64,000 nucleotides of DNA from Alloalcanivorax xiamenensis (GTDB lineage Bacteria > Pseudomonadota > Gammaproteobacteria > Pseudomonadales > Alcanivoracaceae). Numbering within the stretch: position 1 is the first letter of the stretch; the number at the start of each line of letters is the position of its first letter. The notes under the pieces are model-generated. The model did not search any database, had not been told where the DNA came from, and saw only the letters and a program-made list of their open reading frames with translations. The translations under genes and the position numbers were made by a program. Shown here piece after piece: positions 19,101 to 28,416 of the stretch. The stretch spans positions 1-64,000 of the forward strand of contig NZ_AQPF01000004.1 of NCBI RefSeq assembly GCF_009846745.1, written 5' to 3'.

Positions 19101-22100
19101 CCGTGGTGATTGGCGACGGGGGCCTGGAGACCAATGGTGTTCTACAGGCCGGCGAAACCGCGCCTGTGGACCTGACGCTGATAGAGGACCTGGTGGTCCG
19201 GGAAGGGCAGCCGCTGCCTCTGGATTACAGTTACAAGAGGACATCGGCGGCGCCGGGAGAGCCGGTCGGAGATGGTGAGCTTGAGGTCTCCATGTCGGAT
19301 CCTCTCGTCACCGGGGAGGATTGGGTCGTTCCCGACGCGGAACACGGTACTTTCTATGTTACCTACCAGTCTCCTGCGGGCGGGTATCAGGTGGCATACT
19401 CTGGGGCTATCGTGCCGGCGGGCTCTTCGATTATCGCCAAAACCCCATCAAATCTTGGGGCGTGGGCTGCGGATTACGTGGTACCGGCGGATGTATTCCC
19501 CAATGGTGTACCGTTGGTGCCCAGTGCATCGGTGGTTGACGCCGGATCGCCTGCGCCGTTTGACATCACTATTGAGGCTGGTTCCGTCCTGGCGCGTGGT
19601 ACGAGCTTGCCCTCAAATGTCCGGGTAAAGGAAGTGCTGGTGCTGAACGAAGCCGATTTCCGGCGTGGCTTCTCCAGCTACGATATCAACGGGCATCAAG
19701 GGGTGTTGGTTAGCGAAGAGACCGAGATTGACGTCGCCATGCCGGTGTTGCGTCTGGCCGAGGGCGCTTTTCAGACCTCCGCCTATGACGAGGCGTTGGA
19801 AACCTGGCAGCCGGAGCTGTTCCTGGAACGCCCTCTGGACGGAGAGCTGGAACAACGCGGCGGCGCCAGCCTTGCCCTGCGCTCCGATCTCAATGGCCTG
19901 GGCGGGGCCATCATGGTGGCGGAAGGTGCTCGCCTGGAGGTGGACCCGGGCCAGTCGCTGTTGCTTTCCGGCCGTAATCGGCTGACTGTGGACGGAACAC
20001 TGCGGGCACAAAGCGGTATCATTCAGGTGGTCTCTTCCTTCCTGACCATTAGACCCGCGAGCGGTTCGGAAGACCGGATCGAGATTGGTGAAAACGCGGT
20101 GCTGGATGCTTCCGGCTTGGCTTATACGGCTACGGATGCCCGGGATCGCAACTATGGCGCCGTGCTGGATGGCGGCGAGGTGGTACTGGGGGCGGAGGCG
20201 CCGGAGGACTTCGGTGATGCCAATCTATACGACATCAACAATCTCTTCGTGGTGGTGCGTGAAGGCGCATTGATTGATGTGTCCGGCGTCAGTGCCGGCC
20301 TGGATCTGGGTCAGCCCACCGCCACCACGGTGGCCAGTGATGGCGGCTCCTTGGCCATGCGCTCCAATTCCGGGATCTATTTCGATGGTGAACTGAGGGC
20401 CGACGCCGGTGGCGCGAACGCATCGGGAGGCGGCCTGGAGGTGCTGCTGGAAGGTACGCTGACCATCGCCTCTCAAGCCACCGAAGAGGCTTCGGTGCTG
20501 CGCAATATCACCCTCACCCAGGCGGATACCGGCTCCGGTTACGACGATGAAAATCTGGCCTATGGCCAGGCCCGCTTCTCCGTTGACGCTTTGCAGGATT
20601 CAGGCATTGACCACCTGAGCCTGTGGGCCCGGGACGCCATCCTGTTCGACAGCGATGTGGACCTGGCACTGGGCGGCAGCCTGTCGCTCACCGCCGTCAC
20701 CCTGGCCACCCCTGATCATACCGCCAGGCAAGTGCGGTTGGCCGCCCCCCATGTGCATCTGGCGGGGCGGGTGAGTCTCCCTGACTCTTCTAGCGGGAGT
20801 GTTTCTGGAGTCAACCCCTACCTTCAATTCGACAACAATGCGCCGCTCGCGGAGGGCGACAGCCAGCTGAGCGTGGAGGCGGCGCTGATTGATCTCGGTG
20901 AAGGGGTACTGACCTTCGGCGCCCGGGGCAGCCATGATACCCCCAATGGCGCCACCCCGGTGGAATTGCCGGGCTTCGCCGATATCACCCTGACCAGCAC
21001 CGGGGATATCCGCCTCACCGGTGCCGATCTAATGGCGACGGAAGCGCTGACCTTCATCAGCCAACGCCTGTACCCCACCACCCACAGCGGTAACCGCATC
21101 CGGGTGGGGCTTGGCGATGCCGGCATCAACGGTGGCCCGCTGGAGGATGCGGTACTGCGTTTCCGCTACTACGACGAAGAGCGGGCGAGGGAGCAGGCGT
21201 CGCCGCTTTCCGTCTATGGCTACCTGTCCATGGAGGCCCCCATCATCGATCAGGGGGCCGCGTTGTACGCTCCGCTGGGAGGCATCGCGTTCTCGCACCC
21301 TCACGCGAACCAGGGCGGCTTTACAAATTACCCCACGGACCTTTATGGAGGCATAACGCCTCAATTCATTAGTAATCTGGAAATGAACGTGCTGTTACGT
21401 CAAGGCAGTCTGACTTCGGTGAGCGCGGCCGGTCTGGTGCTGCCCTACGGCTATCTGGAAGGGGAGAGTTATTATTACAATGGTACTGAAGTTCGCTATG
21501 ACCAAGTGGGGCTCAGAGGAACCGAACAGAATCAGCGCACCGCCACGGGCATCCATTTCGCCACCGCTACTTTCGAGGCCGAGGACGGCGCGGTGATCGA
21601 TGTCAGCGCCGGCGGCGAGCTGCGCGGCGTGGGGTTCACCTCTGGTCGCGGTGGTTCCGTGGATATCCTCAATACCGCCCTGGCCAATGCCGCCCCCTGG
21701 CATGCGGGTGACGCCGATGCCCAGGTCTACGCCATCGTGCCCGGCTTGAGCGACAGCCAGGCCCCTCTCGACCCGGCCCTGGCAAGCCATTCCAAAGTGG
21801 GGCAGCAGATCACCATCGGTGACGGCGTGCCCGGCCTGCCGGCGGGCACCTATACCCTGTTGCCGGCGGAATACGCCCTGATGCCCGGCGGCTACCGGGT
21901 GGAGTTGGGCGGCGACATGGCCCGGTATGATACGGGCATCGTGGCCAGCCCGGCAGTGGGTCTGTATCGCGCTCCGGTGAACACGGTCAACGGTCTGAGC
22001 GAGGTCTTGGATTCGGCGCCCCTGTGGGCCACGGTCATGTCCGGTGACACCCTGCGCCGCTATGGGGACTACAACGAAACCACCTTGAGCGAATGGGTGA

Positions 22101-25100
22101 CGAACACGCTGGCGCAATTCGGCGACACCCGGCTAATGGCTCCCTTGTTGCCGGAAGATGTGCGGCCGCTCAGCTTTGATTTTCGTCATGCCGCCAGCGG
22201 CGATGACCGGGCGTTCTCCTTCAACGGGGAATTGCGCAACACCCAGGTGGAAGATGGTCGTGGCGGTATGGTGGCGCTGTATGGCAAGGATCTGGAAGTG
22301 GTGGCCGCCACCGGCGAGCGTGACGAGGCGGACAGCGGTTACATCACCTTGCTGGACGAGGATCTGAACCATCTCGGCGCCACTGTGCTGGGGGTTGGTG
22401 TTAATAGGGATGCAAGCAGGCCAAGCGCCTCCGGCAAGACGGTGATTCGTTCCGGCGCCACCTTACGGGCCGGTTCCTTGCTGGTTGGCGGGTCGGGACA
22501 GGGTGCCGTGGTGGTGGAATCCGGCGCGGTGCTCGACAGCCGTGGTCAGGGCCAGGCCGGCTGGAGCGCCGACAACGGTTTTCTTATTTCCCCGCTCGCC
22601 GATGTGGCTCTGTTGACGGTGAGCAACGACAGGATGCAGTTCGGCGCCGCCAGCGGCAACGGCACCATCCGTATTGAGGACGGTGCCGGCTTGTACGGCG
22701 AGGGCACCTTGGCCCTGTCCGCTCCGGGTGGCCTGGAGATCGGCGATATCAGCCTGGCCGCCAGCGATCTGCTGCTGTCCATGGAGGACATCAATATCGG
22801 TGAGGACGCCGCCTTGGCGGCGGCTGAGGCCCAGGGGGTACTCTCCGGTGGATGGCAATTGAACCAGAGCACGTTGGATGGCCTTTTGGCGCTGGGTGAG
22901 CTAGACAGTCTCAGCTTGCAGGCTTCCGATTCCATCAATTTCATTGGTTCGGTCTCCCTGGACACCTACGATGACAGTGGTGAGTCCCAGGCCAATCTGC
23001 GTTTTATCGGACCGGCCATTTATGGCCGCGGTGGGGACGGCGACACCGCCACCATCCGCACCGATCAGTTTATCTGGAGTGGCTTGGGGTATACCTCCGG
23101 TCGCGAAGGGTCGGCGGAATTCGAAGCCGGCTCGGTGGCGCCCGGCGAGGTAATCGCCGGCGGCGCGGGTACGGGCACAGGCGCTTTCCGGGTGGAAGCC
23201 AACGAAGTCATGTTCGGCTTCAACGGCCTGGTGGGCGACCAGAGCGCCAACGCCACCCTGGAACGTCTGATGCTCGGTTTCAACGACGTTACCTTCGGAG
23301 CCCAGGACCGTATTACCAGCGATCTGTACGGCGGCCTGTCCGTTTACCAGCAAAAGAACAGTGACGATACCTTCAGCGGCGGCAACCTGACCCTGAGCGC
23401 CCCGGTGCTTACCGGCCAGGCCGGTTCCGAAATGGCCTACCGTACCGGCGGTAATCTGCTGGTGAGCCGTCCCGACAATGCCGCCGCTGCGGCCCCGGCG
23501 GACCTGGACCTGGGTGCGCAACTGAGTCTGGAGGGCAATAGCGTTCGTGTGGAGGGCAGCATCATTGCCCCCAGCGGCAAGGTGGCCATCGAGTCCACCG
23601 AGGATCTGCTGCTGGCCGACGGCAGCCTGATCAACGTGGCTGGCCGGGCGGTGGAGTTCTTCGATGTCACCAAATACAGCTTCGGTGGCGCGATCAGCCT
23701 GGAAAGCGCTGAAGGCAATGTCCAGCAGGCCGCGGGCTCTCGTATCGATGTGTCCGCGCCTTACAGCGACGCGGGCAAACTGGAAGCCACCGCCGCCAAC
23801 GGCACCGTGGACCTGGCCGGTGAGCTGGTTGCTCGTAATCCCGGGGAGGCCCCGGAAGGCGAGGGCGAAGGCGGCACCATTCGTATCAAGGCCAATACTT
23901 TGCCTGGCTTCGTGGCCCTCAACCAACGCCTCACCGACGGTGGCTTCGATTACCTGCGCGGCTTCGAGACCAATGAAGGTGATCTGACCCTGGGCGAGGA
24001 AGTCCGCGCCCGTCATATCGAGACCACCGCCAACGGCGGTGACCTGATCGTCGACGGCAATCTGCGCGCAGGTGGCGAGTACGCCGGCAGTATCTACCTG
24101 GCCGCCGCCAATGACCTGCAGGTGGTGAATGGCGCCCGCCTGGACGCCAGCGGTGAGCAACTCAAGCTGGACAGCTACGGTGACCCCATCGAGGGCAGCA
24201 ACCGGGCCATTATCAACCTGACCAGCCGGGATGGCCGTCTGGTGCTGGGTGATAACGTGACGTTGGATGTGAGCGCGGGCGGTGAAGCCCGTGGCACCAT
24301 TGATCTGAATGCCCGCCGCCTGGGTGCACCTTCTGAAACATCGGCAACCGGTAACGACGTGGCGGTGGATGCCGGTGACAGCCTGGCGGTCTCCGGCGCC
24401 AAACGGGTGTCGGTGAACGGATTCTGGAGCTACGACGATGCTCCGGACGATCCGGAGGGGCCTGCTGCGCAGCGTGTTGATCAGGAGTATCTGGATCGGA
24501 TCCACGAAGAGAGCAAGGGCTTTGTCAACGCGGCTCTGGCCAACGATGCGCTGCAACAGCGTTTGGCGAACCTGAAAGACGCCGCTGGCGAGGCCTTCTC
24601 CTTGCGTCCCGGTGTGGAGATCGTCTCCGCCACCGAGGACGGCAATCTGCGTATCGATGGTGATCTGGACTTCTCCGGCTATCGCTATGGGCCGGGTGTG
24701 GACGAGGCCGTACACGGCAGCGGTACCGCTGGCGTGTTCGTGATGCGTGCCGGGGGCGATCTGGAGGTGAATGGCAGTGTAACTGATGGCTTCAAGCTGC
24801 CACCTAATACCCCCGACAGCAGCTATACCTTGGATTTTGAGTTGGATCCGGGGTTGTTGAACGGCGAGGGGCAGCTGACGCAAGACTTTGAGCTTGAGGA
24901 AAACCTAACGCTGAGATCGGGGTGGAGTCTGGGCAGTATTCATGCCTCAGGGAGCCCATACTTCTTGCCTTTCGATCTGACGGAAACGTTGATTCAGGTC
25001 TCTCCAAACGTCCAGATACCGTTTGATGGTGAATTATCGGGCTCTGTAACTCTGCCTTTTGGCGCGACACTTCCCGCTGATATCGTATTGCCTGTACAGA

Positions 25101-28100
25101 TCAATGATCTTGCACGACCAGGGACAACTTATGGACCCGGGCTTGTTCCGGCCGGCACCACCGTCGGGTTCGTATCACTTCCTGCCGGAACAACGATATT
25201 TCAGGGCAGTACGTTTAGCGTAGCAATGAGTTTTAGACCCTCAGTAATACCCGCAGGAACAGATCTTCAGGGTATTAACGTAATAGATGCAAAGGAATAT
25301 GGGGAAGACCTCCAGTTGGAGACGGGTTTCGTACTGCCGAAGGGCTTCGGCATTTCCAGCTTTAAAGGTGAGGAGTTCGAACAGCCGATCTGGCCCATGG
25401 CATCCGCCATGAATGAGGGCTCGGAAAGCTGGGATCTGCGGCTTGTCTCCGGTGCCGATCTGGCCTCCGCCAGCAGTCGCTCAACCCAGGTTTTGACAGC
25501 GGGAGGGGATCTGATCCTCGACAATGACTATAAGGTTGTTACCTATAAAGGGCTGGATGCGGATGTAGTTCGGGAGGGGCTGAGTGTGATCCGCACCGGC
25601 ACGGGCGATCTGGAACTGATCGCCAGTCGCGACTACCTCCAGAATTCCCGGTTCAGCATTTACACGGGGGGTACGGCGGTGGAAGGGGCGCCGGCACTTG
25701 GGGCTGAGCGTACCGAGGACGGTACCGTCCTCAACACTGATCATGCCTTGTATGAGGATGCCGCGGCGGCGGCCACCGCGCTGATCAATACCAGCGGCGG
25801 TAATGTCCTGGTGCAAGTGGGCCGTGATATCCAGGGGTATGAATCCAATGGTGAGACCGGTCACTGGCTTTGGGCCGCCTCGGGCACTGAAACCGGAAAC
25901 CAGCAAGTATGGGGCATCAATCCCGGTAACTATGGCTTGGCCGGTTCTGGCAGCAATCAATATCTGGACCTGCTGGGCTTCGACGGCATCGGCACCCTGG
26001 GGGGCGGCAACCTGACGGTGACCGCTGGCGGTGATGTCGGTGCCCACACCCGTACCTCCGACGGTCAAGTCCTGGGCGGTGTCTTCCTGATGGTCGGTGG
26101 CGCCGGCTGGGTCGATGGCGAGGGGCAACGCCATACCTACGGTGGTGGCGACTTGAAGCTGGACGTGGCGGGCATCATCGATCCGGTCTTTTTGGGTAAC
26201 ACTCTGGACCAGGGTGGCGTGGCCAACCTGCGTGGTGATGTCCAGGTGCGGGCCGAAGCCCTGGGGGAACTGTGGCAAACCTACGACGTGGCTTCGTACA
26301 ACACCGACCCACGTCCGGATGACGAACTGCTGCTGGTGAACAAACGGGCCTTCGGTGGCCTGAGACTGGTGCTGGGCGATGCCAGGGCCACCCTCCATAC
26401 ACGAGGAGATGCGCTGGTCAATGTGCAGGATCCCTCTACCAATGGGGTGGTGCTGCGGACTGATCACACCGAAGCGCTTGTGTTGAGTACGGGCGGTGAT
26501 ATCGGCGTCGGTGGCGGCTCGGGGTCCGGTAGCCTGCCTGCCCGTTTCAGCGCGGTGGCCGCCGGCGGTTCTGTATACGGCAACGGCAATTCGCCCAACC
26601 AGGTCAACTTGACCACGGACGTGTCGTCCAACGGTTGGCTGGAAATTCTGGCCCGGGAGTCCATCTACACGCTGGGCTTGTCTACGGTCTATGATGCGTC
26701 GCTATCCGGCTTGGAGGTGGCCCCGGCCCGCTTTTACGCGCTGGAAGGCGATATTTATCAGCTGTATTACGGCTATTATGGTGTGTTTGGTATCTCTGGC
26801 TCTCTGCAAAATCGGGCCGGTCGCCCCGCGCATGTGCGCGCTGGTCGGGATATCGTTGAGTACGGCGGCGGGGAAGCAGGGCTGGCAAACTCCGCTCTGG
26901 GACATTACAGCCCGACGGATGTCTCCATCATCGAGGCTGGCCGTGATCTGATTCATATCAATACTCAGGTAATAGGCCCGGGCACCCTGGAACTCACCGC
27001 CGGTCGCAACGTCTACCAAGCCGACCGGGGCTGGGTGCGTAGCGTGGGTCCCTTTAGCGACGGAACGCGTGATGTTAACAACGGTGGCGCTGATATCGTG
27101 GTGAACGCGGGTATGGGCGAGTCCGGCCCGGATTATCAGGCGCTCATCGACACTTATCTGGACCCCGCCAATCTGGCCGAGGCCGGAAGGCCTCTGGCCG
27201 AGCAACCGGACAAGGTCGTCAAGGTGTACGACGAAGAACTGAGGGTCTGGCTGGAACAGCGTTTCGGGCTAACGGGTCTGGACCTCACCGATGCCCTGGC
27301 CTATTTCCAGAATCTGGCACCGGAGCAGCAGCGTATCTTCTTGCGCGAGCTCTATTACGCGGAACTGCGGGAAGGGGGACGGGAGTACACGGATTCCGAA
27401 GGACCCCGTTTCGGCAGCTACCTGCGTGGCCGCCGCGTGATCGAGACCCTGCTGCCGGAGATGGACAGTGAAATGGGCACCTCCGGTTACCAGGGTGACT
27501 TCACCATGTTCACGACTCAGGATGGGAATACCGAGCGCTCCGGTCTGATCCGCACCGAAGGCGGCGGCGACATCCAGATGCTGGTGCCCGGCGGTGATTT
27601 GATCATCGGCCTGGAATCAGTGCGCGCGGAGAACGGCGACAATGGCATCCTCACTCAGGGCAGCGGCGATATTCAGCTGTTCAGCCAGGGCGACATCGCG
27701 CTGGGCCTGTCCCGCATCATGACCACCTACGGCGGCGACATCTTCGCCTGGTCCAACGCTGGTGACATCAACGCCGGCCGCGGCGCCAAGACCACCCTGG
27801 TGTACACGCCGCCGCGCCGCACCTACGACAGTCTGGGTAATGTCACCCTGTCACCATCCGTGCCGAGTACCGGCGCGGGCATAGCCACCCTGGCACCGAT
27901 CCCGGAAGTGCCGCCAGGAGACATCGATCTGATCGCGCCGCTGGGCGTGATCGACGCCGGTGAAGCGGGTATCCGCGTGTCCGGCAGTATCAATGTGGCG
28001 GCGTTGCAGGTGGTGAACGCGGAAAATATCCAGGTGCAAGGGGATTCCACCGGCCTGCCGGCGGTGGCGGCGGTGAATGTTGGGGCTCTGACCAGTGCCA

Positions 28101-28357
28101 GCAACGCCGCCTCCAGTGCGGTACAGGCGGCGGAGCAGGTCGGCCGGCGCTATCAGCAACAACAACCCTCAATCATCAACGTGGAAATTCTCGGCTACGG
28201 CGAGGAACGTCTGGAAGCGGGAGGCGGTCGGACCAGCGCCGCCCCGGCCTCCCGGCCTGGAGAGGGCATGGTGGAGGTGTTGGGGGCGGGGCCGTTGTCG
28301 GCGAACCAGATGGGCATGTTGACGCCCGCTGAGCGCCGGGGACTCAAGTCGCGCTGA
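16157..28357 (+). CDS. giant filamentous-haemagglutinin-like TPS exoprotein (PdtA-like)
   Basis: A 4066-residue secreted adhesin, substrate of the transporter at 4267. Long signal peptide (to about GQADA, residue 40), then an unusual Ala/Arg/Gln-rich helical stretch (about 60-112), then the TPS secretion domain (about 115-400) with NWETFNVG (159-166), ALNRV and the NRNGVVF form of the NPNG motif (209-215). The bulk is right-handed beta-helix repeat sequence (G-G-x-[IV]-x-[LV] periodicity, many DVSGGG/LDVSA turns). Two segments, about 1011-1160 and 2874-3080, break the pattern with PAGT motifs. A helical patch near 3665-3780 (LEQRFGLTGLDLTDALAYFQ) precedes the last repeats and probably belongs to the DUF3739-type C-terminal region. 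Close in length to P. aeruginosa PdtA (about 4200). Surface adhesion or biofilm is the expected role. Confidence 0.93.
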   Translation: MLTKNTRPARRTPVRSVISRKPLALAVASILAVGAGQADASSPRPFSPEWFAAARANTAPTARPLAQQRQARERLQHSINNVGRTAAAVAAQRAAQEAARKAAQQAASNIPNGLGDGGLKVDVNPDTAGWLNAKDPTQTTKDGHTTVRIEQTADKAILNWETFNVGRDTTVDFDQQANWAALNRVNDPNARPSQIQGRIQGDGTVMIVNRNGVVFSGSSQVNVRNLVAAAADISDQQFTERGLYVDTNGSQPTFTDAAGNVTVDAGASITTHEPESVTQGGGYVLLMGREVNNAGEITTRRGQTTLAAGEDFYIRKGAGTEANQASTTRGNEVASTWEAGSDAGTVTNEGLIVAREGDITLTGHDVRQQGVAMATTTVNTRGTVHLLNSASDTEGKVTLGEGAVTTVVIEDDGETALDNQRDALIESSAELDGLRDDMITGAFDNIGLMADRRDQSRVEIVSGGDVVFEKDSLTLATGGQIAVDAGRRTHLNAGSELDVSGSVGVKVAMESNNVLINVQGNEQRDSPDNRDNGGLNNGDVWVDRRNLIFVPAGTGGYETDRWYTAGGLLEVSGYLDTQGHGIGEWSAAGGTVLLGGSEVVTQTGSAVNLSGGTLDVQTGYIAKTWLKGADGRLYDAATAPASMLYTGIYQGYERVSERWGQTDAWRNPLIAPERQLENGYTVGRDAGTLIINAPTAVLEGDIVAEVFQGERQNQAQDAGRDSYQQAQNRVARRGRLAVGQYGQYGLENAYGSDIRIGDFDDISEQLTLESDLSERLNTVWLDAGRLNEQRLGGLDLVSGGSISVESDLTLAEGGQLRLVSGQVEVDASVTARGGDTALTNILMPAGTSLTPIAFTDEDGNSELRLTENGQLDARGLWRNGLLESGENWKQAYVDGGDVIIEGTQDVTLAEGSLIDVSSGAALKADGELLGGRGGDITLGANVPLTTSSGSASPGGGTLVLDGELRSYGVAGGGELILETGQAVVIGDGGLETNGVLQAGETAPVDLTLIEDLVVREGQPLPLDYSYKRTSAAPGEPVGDGELEVSMSDPLVTGEDWVVPDAEHGTFYVTYQSPAGGYQVAYSGAIVPAGSSIIAKTPSNLGAWAADYVVPADVFPNGVPLVPSASVVDAGSPAPFDITIEAGSVLARGTSLPSNVRVKEVLVLNEADFRRGFSSYDINGHQGVLVSEETEIDVAMPVLRLAEGAFQTSAYDEALETWQPELFLERPLDGELEQRGGASLALRSDLNGLGGAIMVAEGARLEVDPGQSLLLSGRNRLTVDGTLRAQSGIIQVVSSFLTIRPASGSEDRIEIGENAVLDASGLAYTATDARDRNYGAVLDGGEVVLGAEAPEDFGDANLYDINNLFVVVREGALIDVSGVSAGLDLGQPTATTVASDGGSLAMRSNSGIYFDGELRADAGGANASGGGLEVLLEGTLTIASQATEEASVLRNITLTQADTGSGYDDENLAYGQARFSVDALQDSGIDHLSLWARDAILFDSDVDLALGGSLSLTAVTLATPDHTARQVRLAAPHVHLAGRVSLPDSSSGSVSGVNPYLQFDNNAPLAEGDSQLSVEAALIDLGEGVLTFGARGSHDTPNGATPVELPGFADITLTSTGDIRLTGADLMATEALTFISQRLYPTTHSGNRIRVGLGDAGINGGPLEDAVLRFRYYDEERAREQASPLSVYGYLSMEAPIIDQGAALYAPLGGIAFSHPHANQGGFTNYPTDLYGGITPQFISNLEMNVLLRQGSLTSVSAAGLVLPYGYLEGESYYYNGTEVRYDQVGLRGTEQNQRTATGIHFATATFEAEDGAVIDVSAGGELRGVGFTSGRGGSVDILNTALANAAPWHAGDADAQVYAIVPGLSDSQAPLDPALASHSKVGQQITIGDGVPGLPAGTYTLLPAEYALMPGGYRVELGGDMARYDTGIVASPAVGLYRAPVNTVNGLSEVLDSAPLWATVMSGDTLRRYGDYNETTLSEWVTNTLAQFGDTRLMAPLLPEDVRPLSFDFRHAASGDDRAFSFNGELRNTQVEDGRGGMVALYGKDLEVVAATGERDEADSGYITLLDEDLNHLGATVLGVGVNRDASRPSASGKTVIRSGATLRAGSLLVGGSGQGAVVVESGAVLDSRGQGQAGWSADNGFLISPLADVALLTVSNDRMQFGAASGNGTIRIEDGAGLYGEGTLALSAPGGLEIGDISLAASDLLLSMEDINIGEDAALAAAEAQGVLSGGWQLNQSTLDGLLALGELDSLSLQASDSINFIGSVSLDTYDDSGESQANLRFIGPAIYGRGGDGDTATIRTDQFIWSGLGYTSGREGSAEFEAGSVAPGEVIAGGAGTGTGAFRVEANEVMFGFNGLVGDQSANATLERLMLGFNDVTFGAQDRITSDLYGGLSVYQQKNSDDTFSGGNLTLSAPVLTGQAGSEMAYRTGGNLLVSRPDNAAAAAPADLDLGAQLSLEGNSVRVEGSIIAPSGKVAIESTEDLLLADGSLINVAGRAVEFFDVTKYSFGGAISLESAEGNVQQAAGSRIDVSAPYSDAGKLEATAANGTVDLAGELVARNPGEAPEGEGEGGTIRIKANTLPGFVALNQRLTDGGFDYLRGFETNEGDLTLGEEVRARHIETTANGGDLIVDGNLRAGGEYAGSIYLAAANDLQVVNGARLDASGEQLKLDSYGDPIEGSNRAIINLTSRDGRLVLGDNVTLDVSAGGEARGTIDLNARRLGAPSETSATGNDVAVDAGDSLAVSGAKRVSVNGFWSYDDAPDDPEGPAAQRVDQEYLDRIHEESKGFVNAALANDALQQRLANLKDAAGEAFSLRPGVEIVSATEDGNLRIDGDLDFSGYRYGPGVDEAVHGSGTAGVFVMRAGGDLEVNGSVTDGFKLPPNTPDSSYTLDFELDPGLLNGEGQLTQDFELEENLTLRSGWSLGSIHASGSPYFLPFDLTETLIQVSPNVQIPFDGELSGSVTLPFGATLPADIVLPVQINDLARPGTTYGPGLVPAGTTVGFVSLPAGTTIFQGSTFSVAMSFRPSVIPAGTDLQGINVIDAKEYGEDLQLETGFVLPKGFGISSFKGEEFEQPIWPMASAMNEGSESWDLRLVSGADLASASSRSTQVLTAGGDLILDNDYKVVTYKGLDADVVREGLSVIRTGTGDLELIASRDYLQNSRFSIYTGGTAVEGAPALGAERTEDGTVLNTDHALYEDAAAAATALINTSGGNVLVQVGRDIQGYESNGETGHWLWAASGTETGNQQVWGINPGNYGLAGSGSNQYLDLLGFDGIGTLGGGNLTVTAGGDVGAHTRTSDGQVLGGVFLMVGGAGWVDGEGQRHTYGGGDLKLDVAGIIDPVFLGNTLDQGGVANLRGDVQVRAEALGELWQTYDVASYNTDPRPDDELLLVNKRAFGGLRLVLGDARATLHTRGDALVNVQDPSTNGVVLRTDHTEALVLSTGGDIGVGGGSGSGSLPARFSAVAAGGSVYGNGNSPNQVNLTTDVSSNGWLEILARESIYTLGLSTVYDASLSGLEVAPARFYALEGDIYQLYYGYYGVFGISGSLQNRAGRPAHVRAGRDIVEYGGGEAGLANSALGHYSPTDVSIIEAGRDLIHINTQVIGPGTLELTAGRNVYQADRGWVRSVGPFSDGTRDVNNGGADIVVNAGMGESGPDYQALIDTYLDPANLAEAGRPLAEQPDKVVKVYDEELRVWLEQRFGLTGLDLTDALAYFQNLAPEQQRIFLRELYYAELREGGREYTDSEGPRFGSYLRGRRVIETLLPEMDSEMGTSGYQGDFTMFTTQDGNTERSGLIRTEGGGDIQMLVPGGDLIIGLESVRAENGDNGILTQGSGDIQLFSQGDIALGLSRIMTTYGGDIFAWSNAGDINAGRGAKTTLVYTPPRRTYDSLGNVTLSPSVPSTGAGIATLAPIPEVPPGDIDLIAPLGVIDAGEAGIRVSGSINVAALQVVNAENIQVQGDSTGLPAVAAVNVGALTSASNAASSAVQAAEQVGRRYQQQQPSIINVEILGYGEERLEAGGGRTSAAPASRPGEGMVEVLGAGPLSANQMGMLTPAERRGLKSR

Positions 28358-28371
28358 TCATCTCGGTTGAA

Positions 28372-28395
28372 CCCCGGAGCAAGCCCGCTCCGGGG
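28372..28395 (+). terminator. strong hairpin after the adhesin gene
   Basis: Perfect 9-base inverted repeat ccccggagc / gctccgggg with a 6-base loop, 15 bases after the adhesin stop and just before the LuxR gene. No T-run follows, so it may stabilise the 3' end or only weaken read-through into the regulator. Confidence 0.55.
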
Positions 28396-28416
28396 ACATT
28401 GCCAGGAGGCACAAGG

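Noticed and set aside
22901..24883. 660-codon and other long frames antisense within the adhesin gene
   Set aside because: The repeat-rich, high-GC adhesin produces long antisense frames by chance; none has a start signal or a recognisable domain.
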